Assembly: GCA_964420405.1 (NCBI GenBank)
Contig: CAYQTL010000028.1
Location: forward strand, 1 to 49,994
Direction of reading: 5' to 3'
Source: CAYQTL01 sp964420405
GTDB lineage: Bacteria > Acidobacteriota > Thermoanaerobaculia > Thermoanaerobaculales > Sulfomarinibacteraceae
DNA: 49,994 nt
Shown here: one piece after another, positions 7,551 through 15,704 of the stretch
How positions within the stretch are numbered: position 1 is the stretch's first letter
How the letters are laid out: every line of letters begins with the position of its first letter
Translations under genes and position numbers: made by a program
Notes under the pieces: model-generated
Seen by the model: only the letters and a program-made list of their open reading frames with translations
The model's database searches: none
What the model was told of the DNA's origin: nothing

Positions 7551-9032
7551 TCAGGTGGGCCTTCCGGGAAGGTGTCGCACGAGCGCGACGAGGAGGAGGA
7601 GCCCGCACACCACGAGCCACCAGTCGCCGAGGCGGACCCGCGGGGTGCGGAGGGTCGAAGGAGCGACATCGCACAGCTCGAAGCCGCTGGCTCCGACCGG
7701 CTGGACGGCGTGGAGGCGACCTGCTGGGTCGATGCAGGCGGAGATGCCGGTGAGGGCGGCACGTGCGAGCCAGCGCCGGGTCTCCACCGCCCGCAGGCGC
7801 GCCAGCGCCAGGTGCTGGCGGGGCGCCCACGAGAACCCGTACCAGGCGTCGTTGGTCAGGCTGACCAGCAGCTCGGCGCCGTGCCGGACGGCGTCGGCGG
7901 CGAGACCGCCGAACGCGACCTCGTAGCAGATCGCGACGCCGGTCGGCGACGGGCCGGGCAGCACCACCGTCGCCTCGCCCGGCGTGAACGAGCCCACCTC
8001 ACGGACCAGCGAGCCGGCGAAGGCGAACCGCGCCCACACCGGCACGTACTCGCCGAACGGGACCAGCCGCAGCTTGTCGTAGCGCAGCTCCGAGACCCCC
8101 GAGGGGTCCACCAGGTACGCCGAGTTCGTCCAGCCGCCGTCGTCGGTCCGGCCGACCGCGTTCAGCACCACCGCCGCGTCGGCCGCGCGCGCGATCCCGG
8201 CCAGCAGCTCGCGGTACGCCGGGTCGTCGTCGACCCGGTACGGCATCGCGCTCTCGGGCCACAGCACGAGGTCGGGGCCGGCGTCGGCGGCGCGAAGCGT
8301 GAGCCCGGTGACGCGGTCGGCCAGCTCCCGCCAGCGGGCGGGATCCCACTTCTCCTCCAGCGAGGTACCCGGCTGGATCAGCGCCACCCGGACGGGCTCG
8401 CCCGACGGTGCGGGCTCCGCCGCCACGAGGGTCGCGGCCGCCGCGGTCAGGACCGCCGCGGCGATGAGGGAGAGGCCGGACCGGCGGGTCGCCCTCCGCG
8501 ACGCCGCCCAGCCTCCCGCTCCCACCGCCAGCACCGCCCAACCGAGCCCCGCCGCGCCCCACGTGGGCAGCGATCCCAGCAACGGCGGCACGGCGGTGAG
8601 CGCGCCCGCGGTCGGCGCCCACGGAAACTGCATCAGCGGCAGGTGCCGGAAGCCCTCGCCGAGCACCCAGGCCGCGGGCAGCACCCACGGCCGCCACCCC
8701 GGCCGCATCCATCCCGTGACCGCGGCGACCACCGCCCACACGGCACCCAGGATCGCTGCCATCGCCATCAGGCAGGCGACGGCCGCGGCCCACGGCAGGC
8801 CCCCGTAGTGGTCCATCACCGGCACCACCCAGTGCACCCCGACAACCCAGAACACCGCGCCGGCGAGCCAGCCGAGCAGACCCGAGCGCCACGGCCGCCG
8901 CCCGGTCGGCAGCGCCGCGAGCAGCAGGGCCGGAGCCGCGAACGCCAACGGCCACAGGTCTGGGCCGGGCTGGGCGAGGGCGGCCGCGACGCCCGCCGCC
9001 GTCGCGGCGATCCAGGGCCGCGCGCGCCCCAC
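7551..9032 (-). CDS. lnt: Apolipoprotein N-acyltransferase
   Basis: A 493-residue inner-membrane enzyme that adds the third acyl chain to the N-terminal cysteine of lipoproteins. Several hydrophobic segments occupy the first half (about 1-210), followed by a periplasmic nitrilase-fold domain and a final membrane helix near the C-terminus. The Glu-Lys-Cys triad is visible: Glu in LWPESAMP, Lys in RYDKLRLVPFGEYVP, Cys in AICYEVAF. Length fits the family. The GTG at 9032 is the start; it lies 3 bases past the stop of the preceding minus-strand gene, so the two are probably coupled, and no strong ribosome site is seen. Lnt is typical of Gram-negative-type envelopes. Confidence 0.93.
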   Translation of the reverse strand: MGRARPWIAATAAGVAAALAQPGPDLWPLAFAAPALLLAALPTGRRPWRSGLLGWLAGAVFWVVGVHWVVPVMDHYGGLPWAAAVACLMAMAAILGAVWAVVAAVTGWMRPGWRPWVLPAAWVLGEGFRHLPLMQFPWAPTAGALTAVPPLLGSLPTWGAAGLGWAVLAVGAGGWAASRRATRRSGLSLIAAAVLTAAAATLVAAEPAPSGEPVRVALIQPGTSLEEKWDPARWRELADRVTGLTLRAADAGPDLVLWPESAMPYRVDDDPAYRELLAGIARAADAAVVLNAVGRTDDGGWTNSAYLVDPSGVSELRYDKLRLVPFGEYVPVWARFAFAGSLVREVGSFTPGEATVVLPGPSPTGVAICYEVAFGGLAADAVRHGAELLVSLTNDAWYGFSWAPRQHLALARLRAVETRRWLARAALTGISACIDPAGRLHAVQPVGASGFELCDVAPSTLRTPRVRLGDWWLVVCGLLLLVALVRHLPGRPT

Positions 9033-9035
9033 CGA

Positions 9036-9332
9036 TCAGCGGTCCGCGCCGGGCGTCAGCTCGAACCAGATGCCCATCACGCCCAGCCACCGCCGCTCGG
9101 TGCCGCCGCGGGTCGCCTCCACCGTCGCCCACAGGAGGTGGTCGTGGTAGTCGGCCGTGAGCTTCGCCTGGGCTCGGGTAACCGTCTCGCCGGCCTCTTC
9201 GAGCAGACCTCCGTCGTCCTGGCGGTCGACCTTCGCGAGATGGCGGTGGAAGCTCGCCTCGTCGGGCTTCGCCGCCGCGAGCCCGAGCGCCAGCGCCACC
9301 ACCAGCAGCAGCACGATGACGATGTTCTTCAT
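9036..9332 (-). CDS. Small secreted protein, DUF4359-like
   Basis: A 98-residue protein with an N-terminal signal or anchor (MKNIVIVLLLVVALALGLAAA). It is followed by AKPDEASFHRHL and a C-terminal pattern HDHLLWATVE...WLGVMGIWFEL. This resembles DUF4359 proteins (small secreted proteins ending in a 'LLFSxY...YLGIxGxF' pattern), but that match is from memory of the pattern. The ATG at 9332 has no clear Shine-Dalgarno; TATACT lies 10 bases upstream, suggesting a very short or absent leader. It is followed within 4 bases by lnt, so it likely heads that transcript. Confidence 0.6.
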   Translation of the reverse strand: MKNIVIVLLLVVALALGLAAAKPDEASFHRHLAKVDRQDDGGLLEEAGETVTRAQAKLTADYHDHLLWATVEATRGGTERRWLGVMGIWFELTPGADR

Positions 9333-9342
9333 GATGGTGGGG

Positions 9343-9348
9343 AGTATA
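9343..9348 (-). promoter_or_regulatory. -10 box abutting the start of the DUF4359-like gene
   Basis: TATACT on the minus strand ends 10 bases before the ATG at 9332. A transcript starting 6-7 bases after it would have a leader of only 3-4 bases. Confidence 0.45.
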
Positions 9349-9363
9349 TCGCCGGTATCCCCT

Positions 9364-9433
9364 CCCGCGTCCGCGTCCGTGCCCTCCCTCCGTGCCCTGC
9401 CCTGATCCCGTTCCCGATCCCGATCGGAACCGG
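9364..9433 (+). repeat. CCGATC-type hexamer-periodic intergenic element, copy A
   Basis: Runs of GTCCGC/GTCCGT followed by GATCCCGTTCCCGATCCCGA, a six-base-periodic low-complexity stretch filling the gap between the DUF4359-like gene and the CoA-transferase gene. Confidence 0.8.
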
Positions 9434-9447
9434 AACGCACCCACCCC

Positions 9448-10563
9448 TCAGCCACCCTCCTCCCCCAGCAGCTCGGCGAGCACCGTCCCGGTGTGCTCCC
9501 CGAGGCCGGGGGCGGGACGGTCGGGGGTCCGTCCGAGGGACGGCAGGAACGGTCCGGCGCCGCGCAGCTCGCCGCCGCCGGCGACCGGCGTCCGCTCGAC
9601 CAGCCCGGCACCGGCGACGAGCGGGTCCTCCAGCGCCTCCGCCGCCCGGTGGACCGCGGTCACCGGCAGCCCGCGCTGCGCCGCCGCCTCGAGCCACGCG
9701 GCCCGCGGGCGGGTCGCGAAGCGGCCGGCGAGGGTCGCCGCCGCCCGCAGGCCGTCCGCGCCGGTGTCGAGCCCCGCCCCGGCGAGCTCGGCCACGCCGA
9801 GAAGCTCGCACAGCCCGACCCAGAACTTGGGCTCGAGCGCGCCCACCGCCACCTCGAGGCCGTCGGCGCACTGGTAGGCCCGATAGGCCGGCGCCCGTCC
9901 CGACAGCACCCCGTCCCCGGCCCCGCCGCCACCCGCCGCGGCGTCGGCCCACGCCCACGCCATGAATGGGAGCGCCCCCGACAGCAACGACTGCTCGAGC
10001 CTGGTGCCGCGACCGGAGCGCTGGCGCTCGAGCAGCGCCGCCACGACCGCCGTCGCGGCGAGCAGCGCCGCTCCGACGTCGGCGAGCTGTATCCGCGGTA
10101 CCGCGCCGCCGAGCTGCTCGAGGACCCCGGCCGTCGCCACGAAGTTGAGGTCGTGGCCGACCCGGTCCGCGGCCTCCGGCCCGAACGAGGACAGCGAGCA
10201 CCACACCAGACCCGGGTTGCCGGCCCGCAGGCGCGCCTCACCGATCCCCCACCGGTCGAGGGTGCCCGGCCGGAAGCTCTCGACGAGGACGTCGGCCCGC
10301 CGCGCGAGCCGGCGCAGGCGGTCGGCGTCGGCCGGCTCCCGCAGGTCGAGGGCCACCGACTCGGTCCCGCGCAGCAGCGTCGTCCAGCCGGCCCCGGCGC
10401 CGCTGACCAGCGGCGGAATGTGCCGCAGAGGATCGCCCTGGCCGGGCTCCTCGACCTTGACGACCCGCGCCCCGAGCTCCACCAGCTGCCGCGCCAGCAC
10501 CGCCCCCGGCAGCATGCGGGAGAGGTCGAGCACGAGAGTGCCGCGGAGTGGGCCGCCGGTCAT
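9448..10563 (-). CDS. CaiB/BaiF-family (class III) CoA-transferase / alpha-methylacyl-CoA racemase
   Basis: A 371-residue class III CoA-transferase-fold protein. The start LRGTLVLDLSRMLPGAVLAR, the CoA-binding KVEEPGQGDPLR and FRPGTLDRWG are characteristic. The sequence GHDLNF carries the aspartate used as catalytic acid/base in alpha-methylacyl-CoA racemase (GHDINY in characterised enzymes), so racemisation of 2-methyl branched acyl-CoAs is slightly preferred over CoA transfer. It follows the acyl-CoA dehydrogenase gene on the same strand with an 85-base gap containing a repeat element, suggesting a shared fatty-acid degradation operon. The start is the ATG at 10563; GGGAGGGTC lies upstream. 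Confidence 0.85.
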   Translation of the reverse strand: MTGGPLRGTLVLDLSRMLPGAVLARQLVELGARVVKVEEPGQGDPLRHIPPLVSGAGAGWTTLLRGTESVALDLREPADADRLRRLARRADVLVESFRPGTLDRWGIGEARLRAGNPGLVWCSLSSFGPEAADRVGHDLNFVATAGVLEQLGGAVPRIQLADVGAALLAATAVVAALLERQRSGRGTRLEQSLLSGALPFMAWAWADAAAGGGGAGDGVLSGRAPAYRAYQCADGLEVAVGALEPKFWVGLCELLGVAELAGAGLDTGADGLRAAATLAGRFATRPRAAWLEAAAQRGLPVTAVHRAAEALEDPLVAGAGLVERTPVAGGGELRGAGPFLPSLGRTPDRPAPGLGEHTGTVLAELLGEEGG

Positions 10564-10579
10564 GAACGACCCTCCCGCC

Positions 10580-10623
10580 GTCGCTGTCGCTGCTCACGCC
10601 ATCGGGATCGGGATCGGACACGG
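10580..10623 (-). repeat. CCGATC-type intergenic element, copy B
   Basis: On the minus strand it starts about 26 bases after the dehydrogenase stop and reads GTGTCCGATCCCGATCCCGA then TGGCG, followed by GACAGCGAC units. It ends with the CCCGATGGCG core shared with copies K, L and N. Confidence 0.8.
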
Positions 10624-10648
10624 AGCTCCAGACCCGGCCGGCCGACCG

Positions 10649-12244
10649 TCATCGCGCACCCGCGAAGCACTTCACGAACCGCATCATCTCCGCGAGGTTG
10701 GAGACCGTGATGCGGCCGGTCATGAGCGCCACCTGGGGGTTGACGTCGCCGGCCTCGATGCCGGCGTAGGTGGCGGCGTCGGTGCGGACGACGCAGGCCG
10801 GCTCGCCGTGGTGGCCCTCCTCGACGATGCACACGCCGCCGCCGACCCGAACCGTCCACTCGCGGGGATCGGCCCCGGCGACGACCCAGTGGAAGACCGC
10901 CGACCAGCCCTCGGCGCGGCCGGGACGGAACCGGTCGGGCAGCGACCGGATCAGGTCCTCGGCGCTCGGGGGCCCGGCTTCCGCCGGCCCCGCCCCCTGC
11001 GCCGCCTCTGCGACGGGCGGGACGTCGTCGGGCGCGGAGCGTCGCACCACCGCGGTCTCGTCCGACGGCTGCCGCGGCGCGGGTCGCCGCTGCGGCCCGC
11101 CCTCGAGCACGATCCTGGCCAGGATCTCGCGCATGATCTCCGAGGTTCCGCCGGCGATGGTTCCGGCGCGGGCGTCGCGCACGAAGCGCGCGAACGGCGC
11201 CTCCTCCATGTAGCCGAGCCCGCCGTGGGCCTGCAGCGCGAGGTCGGCGGTCCGCACCGACAGCTCGGTGGCGAGCAGCTTCGCGCCGGTGCACTCGCGC
11301 ACCGCCGGGTGGCCGGCGTCGAGCAGCCAGGCCGCATGGTGGACGAGCTGTCGCACCGCGTCGAGCTCGGCGGCGAGCTGGGCGAGGGCGTGGCTGAGGG
11401 CCTGGTACCGTGCGAGGGGCCGCCCGAACGCCTCGCGGCGACGCACGTGGGCGGCGGTCCGCTCGAGGCAGGGCTCGCAGCTCCCGGCGGCGACCGCCGC
11501 CGCCGCCAGACGCTCGAGCTGGAACGCCTCCATCAGGTAGGCGAACCCCATGCCGGCCTCGCCGACGAGGTTGCCGGCGGGAACGCTCACATTCTCGAAC
11601 ACCAGCTCGGCGGTGTCCGACGCGTGCCAGCCGAGCTTGGCGAGCCGCTTCGCGACGAACACCCCGTCGGCGGCGAGGTCGACCACCAGCAGCGAGACCC
11701 CACCAGCCCCGTCGCCGCCGGTGCGGACGGCGACGGTCGCGAAGTCGCCGTCGCAGCCGTTGGTGACATAGGTCTTGGTGCCGTCGACGACCCAGGTGTC
11801 GCCGTCCCGCCGCGCCCTGGTGCGGAGAGCGGCGACGTCGGAGCCGACGTCGGGCTCGGTCACCGCCAGCGCGCCCACCGCTCGCCCCTCGATGGACGGC
11901 CGCAGGTACCGCTCGCACAGCTCCTCGGAGCCCCACCCGAGGATGTGGCGAGTGGCCATGAACTGCTGGACCGACACCGCCGCACAGAAGCCTCCGGAAA
12001 GCGACCGCGGCAGCTCCTCGAGCAGCACGACGGCGAACATCAGATCGCCGCCCGATCCGCCCCACCGCTCCGGCAGCGCGACGCCGAGCAGGCCGAGCTC
12101 CCCCATCCGCCGCCAGACCGCCCGCGGGATCCGGCCCGCCCGTTCCCACTCGTCGGCCCGGGGCGCCACCTCGGCGTCGAGGAATCGCCGCACCTCGGCG
12201 CGGAACGCCTCGTGCTCGTCCGTCAGGTGGACCGAACGGATCAT
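10649..12244 (-). CDS. Acyl-CoA dehydrogenase with SCP2-like C-terminal domain
   Basis: A 531-residue FAD enzyme for the first step of acyl-CoA beta-oxidation. N-terminal helical and central beta domains carry ALAVTEPDVGSD and YVTNGCDGDFATVAV, and the C-terminal helical domain carries RREAFGRPLARYQ, QAHGGLGYMEEAP and IAGGTSEIM. The usual glutamate before GGTSEI is Gly; instead a glutamate in MEAFQLERLA matches the base position of long-chain/isovaleryl dehydrogenases. A disordered Pro/Ala linker joins an extra ~110-residue tail ending in VNPQVALMTGRITVSN...MMRFVKCF, which resembles SCP2 sterol-carrier domains. The ATG at 12244 overlaps the upstream TGA (ATGA), implying translational coupling. 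Confidence 0.88.
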   Translation of the reverse strand: MIRSVHLTDEHEAFRAEVRRFLDAEVAPRADEWERAGRIPRAVWRRMGELGLLGVALPERWGGSGGDLMFAVVLLEELPRSLSGGFCAAVSVQQFMATRHILGWGSEELCERYLRPSIEGRAVGALAVTEPDVGSDVAALRTRARRDGDTWVVDGTKTYVTNGCDGDFATVAVRTGGDGAGGVSLLVVDLAADGVFVAKRLAKLGWHASDTAELVFENVSVPAGNLVGEAGMGFAYLMEAFQLERLAAAAVAAGSCEPCLERTAAHVRRREAFGRPLARYQALSHALAQLAAELDAVRQLVHHAAWLLDAGHPAVRECTGAKLLATELSVRTADLALQAHGGLGYMEEAPFARFVRDARAGTIAGGTSEIMREILARIVLEGGPQRRPAPRQPSDETAVVRRSAPDDVPPVAEAAQGAGPAEAGPPSAEDLIRSLPDRFRPGRAEGWSAVFHWVVAGADPREWTVRVGGGVCIVEEGHHGEPACVVRTDAATYAGIEAGDVNPQVALMTGRITVSNLAEMMRFVKCFAGAR

Positions 12245-12492
12245 GGCCGGCTGCCGGCCCCGTCGAGGATCGAGCACACGATGCCGGCTTCGGCCGAGGT
12301 CTCCGTCTCGACCACCGGCTCGAGGGCGGCAGACCCGGCCGGCCCGCCCTCCGGCGCTCCTCCGGGGTCCTCCGTCGGTTCGTCAGGCACCAGCGTCGCG
12401 CCGCAGACCGGGCGGGTTCTCAGCTCGTCGCGGTACTCGCCGGGCACCCCGGTGGCCTCGACGTCCGGACACTTCCGATTGGGGCAGAACAT
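12241..12492 (-). CDS. Small zinc-ribbon protein with truncated DUF2007-like end
   Basis: An 83-residue protein. The N-terminus MFCPNRKCPD...RTRPVCGATL is a zinc-ribbon in which the third ligand is lost (R27 where CxxC would give Cys), leaving C3, C8 and C30. After an acidic linker, PVVETETSAEAGIVCSILDG matches the opening of DUF2007 domains but stops before the usual core strand. It therefore looks like a shortened or decaying zinc-ribbon/DUF2007 protein. The ATG at 12492 follows GGGGGTG; a GTG eight codons upstream is possible. Its stop overlaps the acyl-CoA dehydrogenase start, so it may survive mainly as a coupling cistron. Confidence 0.6.
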   Translation of the reverse strand: MFCPNRKCPDVEATGVPGEYRDELRTRPVCGATLVPDEPTEDPGGAPEGGPAGSAALEPVVETETSAEAGIVCSILDGAGSRP

Positions 12493-12546
12493 CAAGCACC
12501 CCCGGTATCGGAACACTCTATCCGGTTGCGGCCGGACGGTCTGCGC

Positions 12547-15030
12547 TCACAGCCGCTCGAGACCGTACGGCCACGCCTCGAGGCCGCCGTCGAGCATCGC
12601 CACCCGGTCGTAGCCGTGGTCGGCGAGGATCAGCGCCGCCTCGTAGCTCTTGGTGCCTGTGCGGCTCACCACCACCACCTCGCGGTCCTGCGGCACCTGG
12701 TGGAGCCGGCCCCGCAGCGAGCCGAGCGGGACGTTGACGCTGCCCGGCAGCCGCGCCTCGCCGAACGCTCCCGTCAGCCGGACGTCGAGCACGAACGGCG
12801 CGTCGCCCGCGGCGAGCCTCCGCTGGAGCTCGGCCGCCGGCACGCCCACGAGGATGCCGGCGCGCTTGTTGCGGATGATGTTGGACGCCGCCAGCAGACT
12901 GTCCAGGGCGAGGCCGTAGGGCGGGGCGTACACCAGGTCGAGGTTGGCGAAGCGGTCGACGTCCACGCCGAGGGTGATGGCGGTGGCGGCGATGTCGACC
13001 CGTTTCTCGAGCCGTCCCTCGCCGATCCCCTGCATGCCGAGGATCCGGCCGGTCGTGCGGTCGGCGATCATCTTCAGCAGGATCGACCGCGCCGTCGGCA
13101 GGTAGTGGGCGCAGTCGAGGCTCGGCGCGAGCGACACGACGGGGTCGAACCCGGCCTCCCGCGCCGCCTGCTCGCCGAGACCGGTGCGGGCGATCGTCAG
13201 CTCGAATATCTTGAGCACCGTGCTGCCGACGATGCCCGGGAACTCCTCGTCGCCCCCGCATGCGTTGACCGCAGCCACCCGGCCCTCCTTGACCGCGGTC
13301 GAGCCCATCGGCACCCAGGTCGGCAGGCCGGTCACCAGATGCGGCACCTCGATACAGTCGCCGACCGCCAGGATCGCCGGATCGGACGTGCGCAGCGTGG
13401 GGTCGACCCGGATCGCGCCGGTCGCGCCGATCTCGAGCCCGGCGCGCTCCGCCAGTGTGACCTCCGGCCGGAAGCCCGTCGCCAGGATCACCAGGTCGCA
13501 GCCGAGCCTCCGTCCGTCGGCGAGCCGGACCGCCTCGACCTGCCCGCCGCCCTCGAACCCGGCGACGGCGACGCCGGTGTGGACCTTGACACCGTGGCTT
13601 TCCAGCGTCCGCCGGACCAGCAGCGCGAGCTCCGGGTCGACGATGCCGAGCAGGTGCTCGTTGCGCTCGACCACGCTGATCCGCGCGCCGGTGGTCGCCA
13701 CCGCCTCGGTGATCTCGCAGCCGAGCAGCCCGCCGCCGACGATCACCACGTCGCGCGCCGCCGACGCCGCCAGCTCCCGCCGGATGCCCTCGGCCTGGTC
13801 GGCCCCCTGGAGGGTGAAGATCCGCCCGAGGTCGACCCCGGGAAGATCCGGAATCGCCGGTGACGCACCGGTGGCGAGCACCAGCGTGTCGTACGGCAGC
13901 ACCTGCTCGTCGCCGTCGAGCACCCGCCGGACCCGCACCGTCCGCGCGTCGCGGTCGATCTCCACCGCCTCGGTGAAGTCGAGGGTGTGGAGGTTGCGGA
14001 CGTCGTGGAACAGCGACGAGTCGCGCTCCTCGCCGAGGGCGGTGCTGATCAGGTCGCGGGAGTCCCGCACCACCCCCGAGATGTAGTAGGGCAGGCCGCA
14101 GCCGGCGGAGGTCGCCGCCCGCCCCCGCTCGACGACTGTGATGTGGGCTCGAGGGTCGAGGCGCATGATCTTGGCGGCGACCTTGGAGCCGGCGGTGACG
14201 CCGCCGACGATCACCACCCGACGGCTCGGCACGCCCTCCGCAGCGGTGTCGACGCCCTCCGCGTCCCCCATGGCCGCCGCCTCGTCCGCCGGCACCGTCG
14301 GCAGCACGAGCTCGGCCCGCGCGCCGCCGCCGTCGGCGGGAGCCAGCGACACCTCGCCACGCATCAGCCGCGCCCCGCGGGCGGCGAAGGACAGGCCGAG
14401 GCCGCTCCCGCTGCGGTCGGTGGCCTTGGCGTTGGGCGCCCGGTAGAACTCCTCGAACAGGTGTCCGACAGCCTCCGGAGGGACGCCGATGCCGGTGTCC
14501 ACCACCTCGAGGACCACCCTGCCGGCTTCCAGCCCGTCCCCCGGAGCGAGGCCGAGGCGGACCGTCACCGTGCCGCCGGAGGGCGTGTACTTCACCGCGT
14601 TGTCGAGCAGGACGTAGACCACCTCCTGCAGGATCGCGGCGTCGCCCCGCACCCGCGCCGCCCACCTGTCCCGGATCGCGAGGTGGACCCGCAGCTCGAC
14701 GCCCTTGGCGTAGGCGGACTCACGGACCCGCTCGACCGCCGACTCGAGCACCGGTACCGGGTCGAGCGGCACGAGGTCATCGGGACCGAGCTCGTCGAGG
14801 TTCCGCAGCCGGAGCAGGTCGGACACCAGCTGCAGGCTGTGGACCGCACTGCGGGAGGCCTTCTCCAGGAACTCCCGTTGGCGCGGCTCCACCGGCCCGA
14901 GAAACCCTCCGGCCAGCGTGCTCAGCACGGTCTGGATCGTGTTCAGCGGCGACCGCAGCTGGTGCGCCGCCAGGGCCGCCAGCCGCAGCACCCGCTCCCG
15001 CTCGGCGTCGTCGCCGGCCTGCGGCGACAC
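12547..15030 (-). CDS. Histidine kinase - CoA-disulfide-reductase-like flavoprotein - rhodanese fusion
   Basis: One uninterrupted frame of about 827 residues. Residues 13-246 are a soluble histidine kinase: H-box AALAAHQLRSPLN (His23), N-box LLDNAVKYTPSGG, G1 VVDTGIGVP, F-box LFEEFYRAP, G2 GSGLGLSFAARGARLMRG. Residues 269-718 are a class of FAD/NAD(P)-dependent disulfide reductase: VVIVGGVTAGSKVAAK, the CoA-disulfide reductase cysteine C311 in SAGCGLPYYISG, the second dinucleotide fold VVIVGGGLLGCEI, and ILAVGDCIEVP. Residues 723-827 are a rhodanese domain whose active-site cysteine is Ser (S789, VVVSRTGTKS). It plausibly couples thiol redox state to phosphorelay. The GTG at 15030 is chosen because the frame upstream runs into repeat DNA; a GTG at 15156 is the longest option. 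Confidence 0.85.
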   Translation of the reverse strand: MSPQAGDDAERERVLRLAALAAHQLRSPLNTIQTVLSTLAGGFLGPVEPRQREFLEKASRSAVHSLQLVSDLLRLRNLDELGPDDLVPLDPVPVLESAVERVRESAYAKGVELRVHLAIRDRWAARVRGDAAILQEVVYVLLDNAVKYTPSGGTVTVRLGLAPGDGLEAGRVVLEVVDTGIGVPPEAVGHLFEEFYRAPNAKATDRSGSGLGLSFAARGARLMRGEVSLAPADGGGARAELVLPTVPADEAAAMGDAEGVDTAAEGVPSRRVVIVGGVTAGSKVAAKIMRLDPRAHITVVERGRAATSAGCGLPYYISGVVRDSRDLISTALGEERDSSLFHDVRNLHTLDFTEAVEIDRDARTVRVRRVLDGDEQVLPYDTLVLATGASPAIPDLPGVDLGRIFTLQGADQAEGIRRELAASAARDVVIVGGGLLGCEITEAVATTGARISVVERNEHLLGIVDPELALLVRRTLESHGVKVHTGVAVAGFEGGGQVEAVRLADGRRLGCDLVILATGFRPEVTLAERAGLEIGATGAIRVDPTLRTSDPAILAVGDCIEVPHLVTGLPTWVPMGSTAVKEGRVAAVNACGGDEEFPGIVGSTVLKIFELTIARTGLGEQAAREAGFDPVVSLAPSLDCAHYLPTARSILLKMIADRTTGRILGMQGIGEGRLEKRVDIAATAITLGVDVDRFANLDLVYAPPYGLALDSLLAASNIIRNKRAGILVGVPAAELQRRLAAGDAPFVLDVRLTGAFGEARLPGSVNVPLGSLRGRLHQVPQDREVVVVSRTGTKSYEAALILADHGYDRVAMLDGGLEAWPYGLERL

Positions 15031-15118
15031 GATCCCGGTCCCGTCCCGCTCGTCGATCGCCCTCGCCCTCCGCTGCCGAAGGGTACTACGCCCACGCGCG
15101 TCGGACCTCCCGCCCCGC

Positions 15119-15362
15119 GGTTCCGATCCCGATCCCGTTCCCGTCCCCGATGCCACCGGCCGCGACCAGCGTCGCCCTCAGCCTGGGCGACCGCGGTCGC
15201 GCCTCTCCACCCGCCCACCTCCGCGATCGCGAACTGAACGCCGTCGCTGTCCCTGACGCTGCCTCGTCCGTCGGCAACGGCAACGGTACCGACAACGGGC
15301 TCGGGCTCTGTCGGAGTGGCTGCCGTGATCTCGTCGGGAACGGGACCACGATCGGGATCGGA
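15119..15362. repeat. CCGATC-type intergenic element, copy C (inverted pair)
   Basis: Left arm CCGATCCCGATCCCGTTCCC (from 15123) and right arm GATCGTCC-type units ending CGATCGGGATCGG (to 15362) are inverted to one another across about 190 bases. Between them lie GCTGTCCCTGACGCTGCC and CGGCAACGGCAACGG hexamer-like runs. The right arm carries, on the minus strand, the CCGACGAGAT core shared with copies D, I and J. No gene is supported in 15031-15356. Confidence 0.75.
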
Positions 15363-15701
15363 GCGGAGCCGCTGCTCGCGGATCCGCTCGCGGACGTTCG
15401 CTTCCCGGCTGCGGCCCGTGACCTGCTCGACCAGAGAGCCCGCCGTCAGGAGCATGAGGTTCTGGTAGCGGTACCGCTCGCGCAGGTCGGCGGACGGCTC
15501 GAGGTGCTCGAGGCGCGCGACCAGCTCGGCGGGGCCGGCCACGCCGAAGTCGGCGAGTGCCCGCTCGATCCCGGCGTCGAGGGCGACGAGCGCCACGACC
15601 GCCGCTTCGGCCGGCACCTCGGCGCGCTCGAGCCGGAACCCGAACGCCTGCCCGCCCCGGGTGCGCTCGCCGGTGAGGACGTCGCCGTCGCGGCTCGTGC
15701 C
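15357..15701 (-). pseudogene. Remnant of a beta-lactamase-family serine hydrolase
   Basis: A high-GC3 frame reads ...PAELVARLEHLEPSADLR, ERYRYQNLMLLTAGSLVEQV and TGRSREANVRERIREQRL. This matches the middle of class C beta-lactamase-like serine hydrolases (PF00144), including the YxN motif region (YQN). The SxxK serine, the C-terminal half and a normal start are missing. The frame begins directly after the symporter stop and runs into repeat copy C at its 3' end. This looks like a gene fragment left after deletion; no function is expected. Confidence 0.6.
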
Positions 15702-15704
15702 GGA

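Noticed and set aside
9036..9611. Long version of the DUF4359-like gene starting at 9611
   Set aside because: The extra 93 codons translate repeat copy A and the end of the CoA-transferase gene; the signal peptide starts at the ATG at 9332.
12547..15030. Histidine kinase and flavoprotein as two adjacent genes
   Set aside because: No stop codon separates them and the ATG near ORF position 296 (about 14270) has no ribosome site; one frame covers all domains. The fusion still deserves read-level confirmation.
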